From positions 2,170,001-2,234,000 of the forward strand of contig JADJTD010000001.1 in NCBI GenBank assembly GCA_016711345.1: DNA of 64,000 nucleotides, read 5' to 3'. Each line of letters starts with the position of its first letter. Position 1 is the stretch's first letter. This DNA is from Chloracidobacterium sp. GTDB lineage: Bacteria; Acidobacteriota; Blastocatellia; Pyrinomonadales; Pyrinomonadaceae. Under the pieces are notes generated by a model. The model did not search any database. It worked only from the letters and a program-made list of their open reading frames with translations, and had not been told where the DNA came from. Below are positions 1-8,296 of the stretch, one piece after another. The position numbers and the translations under genes are program-made.

Positions 1-2
1 AA

Positions 3-302
3 CCACGATTACACGTTCTGGGAATGACTGAGTTTGAGCTAAATGACGGAGCCGTTCTCGGCTTGATGCCTGCTGTAAGCGCTTCGCGTTTAGTTGGGCG
101 AAATATTGACGTTTCGGGGCTTGCCGAAAATCCATGTGCTGAAATTTATTTGATTGTTGACGACCCTTCAGCTTTTCACTCGCGTGCATTACAAAATGGC
201 GGCACAGAGATCAGTCCTTTAAAAGAGCGTGATTGGGGACACGATGCTGCGTATTCTACTGACCTTTCAGGACATGTTCTGGCTTTTGCTAGAGAGCTTT
301 AG
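3..302 (+). CDS. VOC (glyoxalase/bleomycin-resistance) family protein, 3' part
   Basis: The reading frame is open to the left edge of the window (codons continue upstream of the ATG at 24), so this is the C-terminal part of a longer gene. About 100 residues are visible. The pattern of a short strand ending in LGLMP, then a helix preceded by VDDP, and a final GHVLAFAREL strand fits the second half of a vicinal-oxygen-chelate fold protein (glyoxalase, fosfomycin or bleomycin resistance relatives). Substrate cannot be inferred. Its last 14 bases overlap the end of the convergent cyclophilin gene. Confidence 0.7.
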   Translation, partial: PRLHVLGMTEFELNDGAVLGLMPAVSASRLVGRNIDVSGLAENPCAEIYLIVDDPSAFHSRALQNGGTEISPLKERDWGHDAAYSTDLSGHVLAFAREL

Positions 303-969
303 TTAGCTGAGTGCAGTTGACGACTAACACTTTCTTTATACGAACTGGCTTTACAGGTTTCTCACCTTCGACCGGAGCTTTGTTAATAGCATCCACAATA
401 CTCATTCCTTTTGTAACACGGCCAAAAGCCGCATATTTGCCGTCTAGCGACGCAGCAGAATCCACCAAAATAAAGAAATGCGTCGAAGCTTTATTTGGTT
501 CGTCAGGCCGTGCCATTGAGACGATGCCTCGTTCGTGCAGTATCTTGTTCGGCTCATCGGGAATAGTCCGTCGAGCACGCAGGGCCAATTCGTTCGTGTA
601 ACCGCTTTCTCGTGTAGAAATATTGCCGCCCTGAATCACAAAGCCCGGTACGATGCGGCTAAATGTAGTCGTATCAAATGCTCCTGTTGATGCGAGATTG
701 AGAAAATTGCGAACGGTTTCTGGCGCACTTTCGGGGTAAAGCTCAAACTCAATTTCGCCGGCTTCGGTTTCGAGCCTTATGCATTTTGCGGCCATCATTT
801 TAATGTCGGCCTTATCAAAAGGCTCAGATACGATCTGCGGCGTTTCCGTCGGACGGGCATTTATTTTAGAGGGTTCAGGTTTTGGGGTCGTTGAAGCTCT
901 CTGGCCAGACACCGCCACAGGCAGAAACATCAAAACGCAGGCCAGCATAAATACAACACGTCCAAACAT
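289..969 (-). CDS. Exported cyclophilin-type peptidyl-prolyl cis-trans isomerase
   Basis: 226 residues. Residues 1-23 form a Sec signal peptide (hydrophobic core, then AVSGQ). A Pro/Thr-rich spacer follows, then a compact bacterial cyclophilin domain from about residue 63 with the hallmarks FSRIVPGFVIQGG, HFFILVD and LDGKYAAFGRV. It should catalyse prolyl isomerisation in the periplasm or outside the cell and help secreted proteins fold. The typical bacterial loop lengths are kept. It is transcribed convergently to the VOC gene with a 14-base overlap. Family assignment is secure; the client proteins are unknown. Confidence 0.92.
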   Translation of the reverse strand: MFGRVVFMLACVLMFLPVAVSGQRASTTPKPEPSKINARPTETPQIVSEPFDKADIKMMAAKCIRLETEAGEIEFELYPESAPETVRNFLNLASTGAFDTTTFSRIVPGFVIQGGNISTRESGYTNELALRARRTIPDEPNKILHERGIVSMARPDEPNKASTHFFILVDSAASLDGKYAAFGRVTKGMSIVDAINKAPVEGEKPVKPVRIKKVLVVNCTQLTKAL

Positions 970-1040
970 AAATTACATTTTCGGTAAAACGGGTTGAGGT
1001 GTAAAGTGTTTTATTAAGAAGTGAGTGTCTTATATTCTTA

Positions 1041-1093
1041 CTTTGCGTGCTTTGCGGCTTTGCGGGAAACTTTTAATCACGCAAGACGCCAAG
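1041..1093. repeat. Degenerate inverted repeat upstream of the M1 peptidase
   Basis: CTTTGCGTGCTTTGCGG on the left is answered by an imperfect complement, CACGCAAGACGCCAAG, about 20 bases downstream. A sister sequence lies at 40593-40619 (CCGCAAAGACGCCGAGACGC). It belongs to the crowd of low-complexity palindromes scattered between genes in this window. A GTG-initiated reading frame runs through it into the peptidase gene, but the encoded extension is repeat-derived and unlikely to be translated. Confidence 0.5.
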
Positions 1094-1137
1094 TTTTAAA
1101 TGACCCTCACAAGCTATATTTGTTTGCTAATAAAGAT

Positions 1138-2805
1138 ATGAAAAATATTTCACCATTGATCGCTGTACTCCTCTTTGTTATATCGACTTTTGCACAGCGC
1201 GAGCTTGGCGTTCGTCCTACCGACACAGGCGGGCCGCTGATGTTTGAACAGGCGGTGTTTGACGTGCAGAATTACGACATTTCGCTGAACGTTGATCCAA
1301 AAACGAAGTCGATCAGCGGCACGACCGTGATGAAGGCGAGGACCGCGATTCCAACGAACGTCATCGTGCTCGATCTCGACACTCCGTACACGATCAGCAA
1401 ACTGACCGACGGCATCCGCGACCTCACCTATCAACGAAAAGAAGGCAAGATTTGGATATGGTTCCCAATGACAAAACAGGTCGGCGAAGAGATCAAAACA
1501 AGCATTACTTACGCCGGCACGCCACGCATTGCTCCAAAACCGCCTTGGATCGGAGGCTTTATGTGGAGCAAGACGGCTGACGGATCTGATTGGATCTCGG
1601 TCGCATTGCAAAACGATGGCGCCGATCTTATGTTCCCTTGCAAAGATCATCCGTCAGACAAACCGGCTATGGCTGCGATGCACATTACGGTTCCCGATCC
1701 GCTTATCGCTACTGGACCTGGCAAACTTGAAAGCGTCAAGAAAAACGCCGGAGGCACATCAACATTCAACTGGCGAATGACCAATCCGATTCCCAATTAC
1801 TCGATAGTTTTCAACGCCGCGCCCTACAAACTGATCGAGGACAAATACAAATCCATTTCTGGCGATATGCTGCCGATCGTTTTTTATGTGTTGCCGGAAA
1901 GTTTTGCTAAAGGTGCAAGTCTGATCGCCGAGCAAAAAAAGTACATCGCATTTTTCGAAAAATACCTCGGCCCGTTTCCTTTTCGTTCACAAAAGGTCGG
2001 CATTGTCGAGACTCCTCATCTCGGCATGGAACACTCGACCAATATCGCTTACGGCAATGAGTTTAGGTATGACAAGGATGGAACCGACGGGCTGCTGCTG
2101 CACGAATATGGCCACGAATACTGGGCCAATCTTGTAACCGCGAGCGACTGGCGCGATTTCTGGATCCATGAGGGATTTCAGAGCTATATGGACACGCTTT
2201 ATCAGGAACACCTGCACGGCCAGGAAGCCTACTTGACAACGATGGCTGATCGGGCAAAAAATTTCAGAAACATGCAGCCCGTGGCGCCGCGTGAAGCCAA
2301 GATCGCCTATCAGGTCTATATGGCCGAACCCGACTATCTAAAATCCGACGGCGACATCTATGGCAAAGGTGCCTATATTCTGCACACGCTAAGATACCTG
2401 ATCGGCGACAAAGCCTTTTTCCAAGCCCTGCGCCACATGGCATACCCGACAAAGGAGATGGAAACCTACACCGACGGCCGTCAGACGCGGCTGGTAAATA
2501 CCGACGACTTCCTAACCATCGCCGAGGCTGATTCGGGAATGCAGCTTGACTGGTTTTTCGAGCTTTACCTGCGCCAACCAAAACTGCCCAAACTGATCAA
2601 GGCTGTTCCCCAGGATTGCACAAACAACTGCCCGATGCTTTTAAGATGGGAAACGCCAGACAACATACCGTTCCCGATGCCCGTCGATGTCGTCGTAAAC
2701 GGCAAAACCCAACGCATCGAAATGAAAGACGGCAAAGCCACCGTTACCTACACGGGCGCGCCGCCAGTCGTCGATCCGAAAGGCTGGGTGCTGAAAATGC
2801 GGTGA
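1138..2805 (+). CDS. Secreted M1-family zinc metallopeptidase
   Basis: 555 residues from the ATG at 1138; an in-frame GTG at 1021 would add 39 residues read from a repeat, and only the later start gives a clean signal peptide (MKNISPLIAVLLFVISTFAQ). An N-terminal beta-saddle domain is followed by the gluzincin core: zinc motif HEYGH at residues 322-326, third zinc ligand E345 exactly 18 residues on, in WIHEGFQSYMD. The exopeptidase signature GMEN reads GMEH (about residues 296-299), so the N-terminal-amine recognition of a classic aminopeptidase may differ. Predicted periplasmic or extracellular peptidase. A related but zinc-ligand-less protein sits at 61355. Confidence 0.92.
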   Translation: MKNISPLIAVLLFVISTFAQRELGVRPTDTGGPLMFEQAVFDVQNYDISLNVDPKTKSISGTTVMKARTAIPTNVIVLDLDTPYTISKLTDGIRDLTYQRKEGKIWIWFPMTKQVGEEIKTSITYAGTPRIAPKPPWIGGFMWSKTADGSDWISVALQNDGADLMFPCKDHPSDKPAMAAMHITVPDPLIATGPGKLESVKKNAGGTSTFNWRMTNPIPNYSIVFNAAPYKLIEDKYKSISGDMLPIVFYVLPESFAKGASLIAEQKKYIAFFEKYLGPFPFRSQKVGIVETPHLGMEHSTNIAYGNEFRYDKDGTDGLLLHEYGHEYWANLVTASDWRDFWIHEGFQSYMDTLYQEHLHGQEAYLTTMADRAKNFRNMQPVAPREAKIAYQVYMAEPDYLKSDGDIYGKGAYILHTLRYLIGDKAFFQALRHMAYPTKEMETYTDGRQTRLVNTDDFLTIAEADSGMQLDWFFELYLRQPKLPKLIKAVPQDCTNNCPMLLRWETPDNIPFPMPVDVVVNGKTQRIEMKDGKATVTYTGAPPVVDPKGWVLKMR

Positions 2806-2891
2806 TTGGGTAAATTGCCCGTTTTACGCCGATTTGGTATCTTAAAAAGTTGCCTTATTGGTAATATATTGCTACATACAGGACACATTTA

Positions 2892-5033
2892 ATGACGACA
2901 GCAACAAAAAAGAACGGCAAGGCTGCCGCAGCAGAAAAGTATCACGGCCTCGATAACAAGACGCTTGTAGGGCTTTACCGCACGATGTATATGTCGCGGC
3001 GTGTCGATGATAAGGAAATCCAGCTCAAGGGCCAGAACAAGATCTTTTTCCAGATCTCAGGTGCAGGGCACGAAGGCATTCTCGCCGCTGCTGCTCTCGC
3101 GATGAAGCCCGCTTACGATTGGTTCTTTCCATATTATCGTGACCGAGCATTGATGCTCGGGCTTGGGATGACCGCTCAGGAAATGCTCTGGTCGGCGGTC
3201 GGTGCCGAGGTCGATCCTAATTCGCACGGCCGTCAAATGCCTTCGCACTGGGGACACAAAGCGTTAAATGTGCCTTCGCAATCGTCATGCACTGGCACAC
3301 AGGCACTTCATTCGGTCGGAGCGGCTGAGGCGAGTTATCGTGCAGGCCTTGTTAAAGGCTTGAAAGACAAGATCATCGGTTATAAAGGTGACGAGGTCGT
3401 CTATATGTCGGTTGGCGACGGCACGACGAGCGAGGGCGAATGGTGGGAGGCTTTGAATACGGCCAGCAACCTCAAACTGCCTGTGATATTTGTCGTCGAG
3501 GATAATGGATACGCTATTTCGACTCCGGTCGAGGTCGGTACTGCAGGCGGCGATATTTCAAAGCTCGTCGCGGGTTTCCCCGATCTATTCATCCAGAAAG
3601 TTGACGGAACGGATGTGCTCGCTTCATACGAGGTGTTTTCAAAGGCAGTAAAATATTGCCGAGAACGAAAGGGCCCGGCATTTGTTCATGCCAAGGTTAT
3701 TCGTCCATATTCCCACTCACTATCTGACGACGAAAAACTTTATCGCCCCGACGAAGAGCGTCAGGCCGACGCCGCGATCGACCCGATCAAGAAATACGCC
3801 GAGTTTCTTATGAACGAAGGCATTGCCTCATCAGAAGACCTCGAAGCGCTTCGCAAAGAGGTTGATGACGAGGTAAACAAGGCAGCCGACATCGCCATCG
3901 AAACGCCGCAGCCTGCTCCAGAATCGGCGTATCGCAATGTATTCTCGCCAGACATCGATCCGACGGATCGTCAGCGCTTTGATACCGAGGACGGTGCGGA
4001 ACTTTCCGGCAACGCCGGCACGATGGTCGATCTCATCAACCGCTGCATGCACGAGGAAATGGAGCGTGACGAACGCATTGTCGTTTTTGGCGAGGACGTT
4101 GCCGATTGCTCACGTGAAGAATATCTCGAACAGGTTAAGGGCAAAGGCGGCGTGTTTAAGGTCACGGCAAATCTGCAGCGAAAATTTGGCGGCGCGCGCG
4201 TTTTCAATTCACCGCTTGCCGAGGCAAACATCATCGGCCGTGCGGTCGGAATGGCGATCAGGAACCTCAAACCGGTCGTCGAGATCCAGTTTTTTGATTA
4301 CATCTTTCCTGCGTTTCACCAGATCCGCAACGAGGTCGCTGTAACGCGTTGGCGTTCGGACGGCGACACAAAATGTCCGATGGTGATGCGTGTTCCGGTC
4401 GGCGGTTATCTGAAAGGTGGTGCCGTTTACCACTCGCAATCAGGCACGACGCTCTTTTCGCATACGCCGGGATTGATGATCGTTTATCCGTCAACAGCTC
4501 TCGATGCGAACGGCTTGTTAAGAACCGCGATCCGCTGCGACGACCCTGTTTTATTTCTCGAACACAAGCATCTTTATCGACAGGTTTACAATAAATCGCA
4601 GTACCCGTCGAGCGATTTCCTAATCCCGTTCGGCAAGGCCAAAAAAGTCCGCGAAGGCAGCGATGTCACTATCATAACCTTCGGTGCATTGGTGGAACGC
4701 TCAAACCAAGCCTGCAAACGTCTCGAACAACAAGGGATCTCGGTCGAACTGATCGATCTGCGCACGCTCGTTCCCTACGACTGGGAAGCCATCGCCGAAT
4801 CCGTCAAGAAAACATCACGCGTCATCGTCGCTCACGAAGATCCAGTCTCCTACGGCTACGGCGCCGAGATCGCCGCACGCATCTCAAACGAACTATTCGA
4901 ATACCTCGACGCTCCCGTCCGCCGCGTAGGCGCCACCGACACCTTCGTCGCCTACGCCCCGCAGGTCGAAGATTTCATCCTTCCGCAGTCGGAGGATGTC
5001 GAAAAGGCTGTGCAGGAGTTGATGAAATACTAA
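2892..5033 (+). CDS. 2-oxoacid dehydrogenase E1, fused alpha and beta subunits (branched-chain type)
   Basis: 713 residues. Residues about 1-345 are the E1-alpha half with the thiamine-diphosphate motif GDGTTSEGEWWEALN ending in VVEDNGYAIS. Residues about 375-713 are the E1-beta half (VVFGEDVAD, FNSPLAEANIIGRAVGMA, LIDLRTLVPYDWE). In many bacteria these are two genes; here they are joined by a linker of about 30 residues. It decarboxylates branched-chain 2-oxo acids (or a related substrate) and acylates the E2 lipoyl domain, supplying branched acyl-CoA for iso-fatty acids. No E2 or E3 gene is nearby, so the partners lie elsewhere. The stop is followed after 7 bases by an inverted repeat. Confidence 0.93.
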   Translation: MTTATKKNGKAAAAEKYHGLDNKTLVGLYRTMYMSRRVDDKEIQLKGQNKIFFQISGAGHEGILAAAALAMKPAYDWFFPYYRDRALMLGLGMTAQEMLWSAVGAEVDPNSHGRQMPSHWGHKALNVPSQSSCTGTQALHSVGAAEASYRAGLVKGLKDKIIGYKGDEVVYMSVGDGTTSEGEWWEALNTASNLKLPVIFVVEDNGYAISTPVEVGTAGGDISKLVAGFPDLFIQKVDGTDVLASYEVFSKAVKYCRERKGPAFVHAKVIRPYSHSLSDDEKLYRPDEERQADAAIDPIKKYAEFLMNEGIASSEDLEALRKEVDDEVNKAADIAIETPQPAPESAYRNVFSPDIDPTDRQRFDTEDGAELSGNAGTMVDLINRCMHEEMERDERIVVFGEDVADCSREEYLEQVKGKGGVFKVTANLQRKFGGARVFNSPLAEANIIGRAVGMAIRNLKPVVEIQFFDYIFPAFHQIRNEVAVTRWRSDGDTKCPMVMRVPVGGYLKGGAVYHSQSGTTLFSHTPGLMIVYPSTALDANGLLRTAIRCDDPVLFLEHKHLYRQVYNKSQYPSSDFLIPFGKAKKVREGSDVTIITFGALVERSNQACKRLEQQGISVELIDLRTLVPYDWEAIAESVKKTSRVIVAHEDPVSYGYGAEIAARISNELFEYLDAPVRRVGATDTFVAYAPQVEDFILPQSEDVEKAVQELMKY

Positions 5034-5040
5034 GAAAAAA

Positions 5041-5073
5041 TTAACCGCAGATGAACGCAGATAAACACAGATA
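5041..5073 (+). repeat. Left inverted-repeat arm of the GxxExxY element
   Basis: 33 bases beginning TTAACCGCAGATGAACGCAG, 7 bases after the stop of the E1 gene. It pairs with 5475-5507, differing at arm positions 13, 14 and 23. Confidence 0.85.
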
Positions 5074-5077
5074 GGAA

Positions 5078-5473
5078 ATGACTGAAAGTGAATTGAATGC
5101 ATTGTCTGAAAAGGTTATTGGTTGTGCATATGCGATTGGGAATACCTTAGGTTGTGGGTTTCTCGAAAAAGTTTACGAAAACGCGCTGGCTCATGAAATT
5201 CGAAAGTTAGGAGTCAAAGTAGAAATACAAAGGCCTTTGCATGTCATATACGACGGAGTAATAGTAGGCGAATATTTCGCAGACCTGTTAATCGAAGATG
5301 TGCTTTTGATAGAACTCAAAACAACGAATGGATTTAGTGACAATCACAAGGCCCAATGTATTAATTATCTAAACGCAACTAAGTTGCCACTTTGTTTGTT
5401 GATAAACTTTGGTCGCCCAAGGGTCGAAATTAAACGTGTATTTCAATCACAGTTCCTTGAAAATATTTCCTAA
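5078..5473 (+). CDS. GxxExxY family protein, PD-(D/E)XK nuclease-like fold
   Basis: 131 residues, full length for this family. The name-giving motif is GFLEKVY at residues 27-33. A nuclease-like signature follows: D69, then E79-L80-K81 in LLIELKTT, and an HKAQ motif (Q93) before the helix INYL, as in many PD-(D/E)XK proteins. Function is not established for the family; a DNA-cleaving role is inferred from the fold signature. Both ends of the gene lie within a few bases of inverted repeats, and base composition (AT-richer than the E1 gene) suggests separate history. No recognisable Shine-Dalgarno beyond ATAGGA at the arm end. Confidence 0.85.
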   Translation: MTESELNALSEKVIGCAYAIGNTLGCGFLEKVYENALAHEIRKLGVKVEIQRPLHVIYDGVIVGEYFADLLIEDVLLIELKTTNGFSDNHKAQCINYLNATKLPLCLLINFGRPRVEIKRVFQSQFLENIS

Positions 5474-5474
5474 A

Positions 5475-5507
5475 TATCTGTGTTCATCTGCGTCTATCTG
5501 CGGTTAA
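5475..5507 (-). repeat. Right inverted-repeat arm of the GxxExxY element
   Basis: 33 bases reading TATCTGTGTTCATCTGCGTC and on to GCGGTTAA, the inverted partner of 5041-5073. It ends 9 bases before the ATG of the RibD-like gene and so has replaced that gene's normal upstream region. Confidence 0.85.
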
Positions 5508-5516
5508 ATTTCTTTT

Positions 5517-6164
5517 ATGGGAAAGATTGTTGTTCAAAGTTTCGGTGTTTCGCTCGATGGATATTCTGCAGGAACGAACCAGAGTCTCGAAAACCCGCTC
5601 GGCATTCGTGGGCCGGAGTTGATGGAGTGGTTCTTTCCGACGAAGACTTTTATCGAACAGCACGGCGGCGATGGCGGTGGTGAGACAGGCATTGACGATC
5701 AATTTGCGGCAGAGAGTATGAGCGGCAAAGGTGCGTGGATACTCGGACGACATATGTTCGGGCCGGTTCGCGGGCCTTGGCTAGATGATGAATGGAAAGG
5801 CTGGTGGGGCGACGAGCCTCCGTATCACGTTCCTACCTTTGTTCTCACGCATCACGCACGCGAGCCGATCGAAATGAAAGGTGGCACGACCTTTCACTTC
5901 ATAACCGACGGCATTCACTCGGCACTTGAACAAGCAAAGGCGGCAGCGGGCGGAAAAGATATTCGCATCGGCGGCGGACCTGCGACGGTTCGACAATATT
6001 TACAAGAAGGGCTGATCGACGAGCTGCATCTCGCCCTACGGCCCGTTATTCTCGGGCAGGGCGAGCCGCTCTTTGCCGGACTCGATCTTCGAGCACTCGG
6101 CTACCAAGTGGACAGAATGGTACAAGGCGAGCGAGCCGTGCATATATTTATCAGGAAGACATAG
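5517..6164 (+). CDS. Dihydrofolate reductase / RibD C-terminal family protein
   Basis: 215 residues. The N-terminus KIVVQSFGVSLDGYSAG and the glycine-rich IRIGGGPATVRQYLQEGLIDELHL are typical of the RibD-C/DHFR-like fold, which binds NADPH. Stand-alone members such as YyaP or YwjB are reductases of unknown substrate; this is probably not the essential folate enzyme. The start codon stands 9 bases behind the right arm of the GxxExxY element and has no Shine-Dalgarno sequence, so its expression may depend on transcription through or from that element. Confidence 0.85.
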   Translation: MGKIVVQSFGVSLDGYSAGTNQSLENPLGIRGPELMEWFFPTKTFIEQHGGDGGGETGIDDQFAAESMSGKGAWILGRHMFGPVRGPWLDDEWKGWWGDEPPYHVPTFVLTHHAREPIEMKGGTTFHFITDGIHSALEQAKAAAGGKDIRIGGGPATVRQYLQEGLIDELHLALRPVILGQGEPLFAGLDLRALGYQVDRMVQGERAVHIFIRKT

Positions 6165-6210
6165 TATTCTGTTTTTTATTGAATTGAGTTTCCCGAATTG
6201 AGGATATTTT

Positions 6211-7368
6211 ATGGATCGCCGTCATTTCTTAGCCGCAAGTGGATTGGCGGTCTCATCGTCAGTGCTAACCCGAAACATTGAAGCCGGAGCGAGAGATGTC
6301 CCTTCAACTGAGTTATTTAAACAAATCAATTTCACGTCTGACGGTCTGGGACTAGATCCTCGCGAGTACGTTACTCTGCTACATGAAGCGTCAAAAGCTC
6401 GAAACCCAGAAGCCGATTACTACTCAAATGGTGGATGTGTCCGAGAACTTGAGCAAAAATTTGCGCAGCTTCTTGGGAAAGAAGCTGCGATGTTTGTGCC
6501 AACCGGTACTTTAGCTAACCATCTCGCGATAAGGAAGCTCGCGGGAACCGATCGCCGGGTTCTCGTACAGGCCGAGAGTCATTTCTATAACGACAGTGGC
6601 GATTGCTCCCAGACGTTGAGCGGTTTGACCCTTATACCGCTGGCAATGGGCCGCAGCACGATCGAACTTTCAGAAGTGAAGCGGTGGGTCGAGCGTTCCG
6701 CGGGTGGCCGAGTTGAAACAAAAATAGGCGTGATCTCCATTGAAAATCCGGTCCGGCGGAATGATCACGAAATGGTCGACTTTGGAGAGTTGGAACGTGT
6801 CTGTAGTTACGCACGCAGCCAGGGGATACGCCTACACCTAGATGGCGCACGCATGTTCAACCTCCCTTTTCATTCCGGCAAGGGTATAAGGGAATATACG
6901 GCTCTTTTCGATACCGTTTACGTGTCTATATGGAAGCATTTCAACGGTGCAGCAGGTGCGATAATAGCCGGAAATGCAAAGTTCATCGAAGGAATGTTTC
7001 ATATGCGACGGATGTTTGGCGGCTCGTTACCTCAGGCGTGGCCGGAAATCGCCTTAGTAAATCAATATGTGGATACCTTCGAAGACGAATATGCCAAAGC
7101 TTGGCGTATTGCGGACCAGGTGATCAATGTGCTTGGATCAGACGGCCGATTCAAAGTACAAAAAGTGCCGAATGGCACGAGCCGATTCTTGCTTACGGTC
7201 TCCGGTATGAAGCCCGAAGTATTTTCCGAACGCGTCCTAAAAAAGGGCGTTATTCTTCCTCACGCGCGTCCCGACACAGGGGTGTTTCCGATGCAGGTGA
7301 ACTCAACAATTAGGCGCATGACCCCTATGGCACTTGCGCAGATCTTCAGCGATTCTGTAAAAGCTTGA
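6211..7368 (+). CDS. Exported threonine-aldolase-like PLP enzyme with Tat-type signal
   Basis: 385 residues. It begins MDRRHFLAASGLAVSSSVL, a twin-arginine style leader, unusual for this cytoplasmic family. The rest is a fold-type-I beta-eliminating lyase / L-threonine aldolase: substrate and PLP segments FVPTGTLANHLAIR, the aspartate in LHLDGARMFN, and the PLP lysine in VSIWKHFNGAAGAII. Expected chemistry is retro-aldol cleavage of beta-hydroxy amino acids to glycine and an aldehyde, or a related reaction. The Shine-Dalgarno-like TGAGGA stands 8 bases before the start. The export prediction rests on the N-terminus alone. Confidence 0.87.
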   Translation: MDRRHFLAASGLAVSSSVLTRNIEAGARDVPSTELFKQINFTSDGLGLDPREYVTLLHEASKARNPEADYYSNGGCVRELEQKFAQLLGKEAAMFVPTGTLANHLAIRKLAGTDRRVLVQAESHFYNDSGDCSQTLSGLTLIPLAMGRSTIELSEVKRWVERSAGGRVETKIGVISIENPVRRNDHEMVDFGELERVCSYARSQGIRLHLDGARMFNLPFHSGKGIREYTALFDTVYVSIWKHFNGAAGAIIAGNAKFIEGMFHMRRMFGGSLPQAWPEIALVNQYVDTFEDEYAKAWRIADQVINVLGSDGRFKVQKVPNGTSRFLLTVSGMKPEVFSERVLKKGVILPHARPDTGVFPMQVNSTIRRMTPMALAQIFSDSVKA

Positions 7369-7382
7369 AACGCTTCCGTTGG

Positions 7383-8180
7383 TTATTGTTTTAACCTATA
7401 AATTCCTGTTGCCAGGCGTTCAGCAAACCCTTCGTCAACAAGTTCGTGATTTGCCTTGCCCGATTCCCAGCGTTGGAAGCCGAATTTGCCTGAAAGTTCA
7501 CCGACCAAGGTCATGCCGCACATTTGCAGGTATGTTCGGGCGAGTTCGCGGACCGCATCTTCGCGTTTTATTTTGATCTTTAACTCGGCAGGGAAACGGG
7601 CTTCGGCGAGTGTCCAGATGTAGGTGAACTTGGGAACATAGAGGACCTCTTGCGGCACGACTTTCATTCGGCGTTGGAGTTCGTCGAGGGCATTTGTGAG
7701 ATCTTTTTTGTCCTTAAAACCGCACTCTTCGCGAAGGTCGGCGGTAGCCATTTCCCATTCTTTGCGTAGGACTTTCAGCACAAGCTGTGCGTTCTTTGAC
7801 AAGATGCCTGATTCGCCTTTTCGCGAGCAGCCCCAGATCGCGTTAAAAACCGGTATCATCCGCGGCGCCACAAACCACGAATTGCCCTTGATGAGCTTTG
7901 CGTAATAGAGCTTACCGCGAGCGATGACTTCGTCTTTTAGGACCCATGCTCGGCTTGCCTCGAAATCCTTCTGCACAGTTCGCGGCATATGAGCATCTCG
8001 GCTGCCGCAAACGGCAATATAGACTGACGGCATAGCCTTTCGTATGTCGGTAAGGCCGAGGCAAAATCCGAGTTCCTCGACCATTTCTTCGACAGCTTCG
8101 GCGGTGTCGATCTTTAAAGAATCTTCACGCCGCCATTTGCGGTCACGGTATTGTTCGATCTCTTCGGGTAGAGTTTTCAC
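7383..8180 (-). CDS. Winged-helix domain protein, probably AlkZ-like (HTH_42) family
   Basis: About 265 residues from the GTG at 8180. The open frame extends to 8282, but that part is read from repeat and terminator DNA and would add a spurious hydrophobic segment, so I reject it. The second half has repeated helix-turn-helix-like stretches (LKVLRKEWEMATADLREECG; LARTYLQMCGMTLVGELSGK), and FTYIWTLAEARFP resembles the winged-helix DNA glycosylase AlkZ relatives. A role in DNA binding or base repair is inferred, not shown. It ends 14 bases from the end of the convergent aldolase-like gene. Confidence 0.7.
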   Translation of the reverse strand: MKTLPEEIEQYRDRKWRREDSLKIDTAEAVEEMVEELGFCLGLTDIRKAMPSVYIAVCGSRDAHMPRTVQKDFEASRAWVLKDEVIARGKLYYAKLIKGNSWFVAPRMIPVFNAIWGCSRKGESGILSKNAQLVLKVLRKEWEMATADLREECGFKDKKDLTNALDELQRRMKVVPQEVLYVPKFTYIWTLAEARFPAELKIKIKREDAVRELARTYLQMCGMTLVGELSGKFGFQRWESGKANHELVDEGFAERLATGIYRLKQ

Positions 8181-8193
8181 GAGAACTATTTTG

Positions 8194-8290
8194 CCACAGA
8201 GGACACTGAGAGCACATAGAAGAAAAAAGGCAGCCGCAAGACTGCCCTTTCGATTTTTCTTATACATGTCTATCTGCGTCAATCAGCGGC
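8194..8290. repeat. Fragments of two intergenic repeat families
   Basis: CCACAGAGGACACTGAGAGC (8194-8213) belongs to the CACAGAG-type repeats seen at 10497-10594 and 36390-36415. TCTATCTGCGTCAATCAGCGG (about 8269-8288) is a degraded single arm of the family that flanks the GxxExxY gene. The terminator lies between them. Confidence 0.6.
8223..8250 (-). terminator. Rho-independent terminator of the glycine-zipper protein gene
   Basis: On the minus strand AAAGGGCAG, an 8-base loop and CTGCC are followed by TTTTTT. It stands about 45 bases after the stop codon at 8297 and before the winged-helix gene, so the two minus-strand genes are probably separate transcripts. Confidence 0.75.
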
Positions 8291-8296
8291 CAAAAA

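Larger units (their letters stand above)
5041..5507 (+). mobile_element. Putative minimal mobile element: GxxExxY gene between 33-bp inverted repeats
   Basis: The arms at 5041-5073 and 5475-5507 are inverted copies of each other with 30 of 33 positions identical (core CCGCAGATRRACGCAGAT then AACACAGATA). Between them is a single gene for a small PD-(D/E)XK-like protein whose ORF nearly fills the space: the ATG is 4 bases after the left arm and the stop ends 1 base before the right arm. The same repeat core makes a gene-less hairpin at 48577-48654 and fragments at about 8267-8290 and 40658-40676. Mobility is an inference; no target-site duplication was established. Confidence 0.5.

Noticed and set aside
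2264..2581. 105-codon minus-strand ORF in the M1 peptidase gene
   Set aside because: Shadow frame of the catalytic domain, Arg/Cys-rich composition typical of antisense.
8181..8282. N-terminal hydrophobic extension of the winged-helix protein
   Set aside because: Those codons are read from a terminator and two repeat fragments; the GTG at 8180 is the better start.
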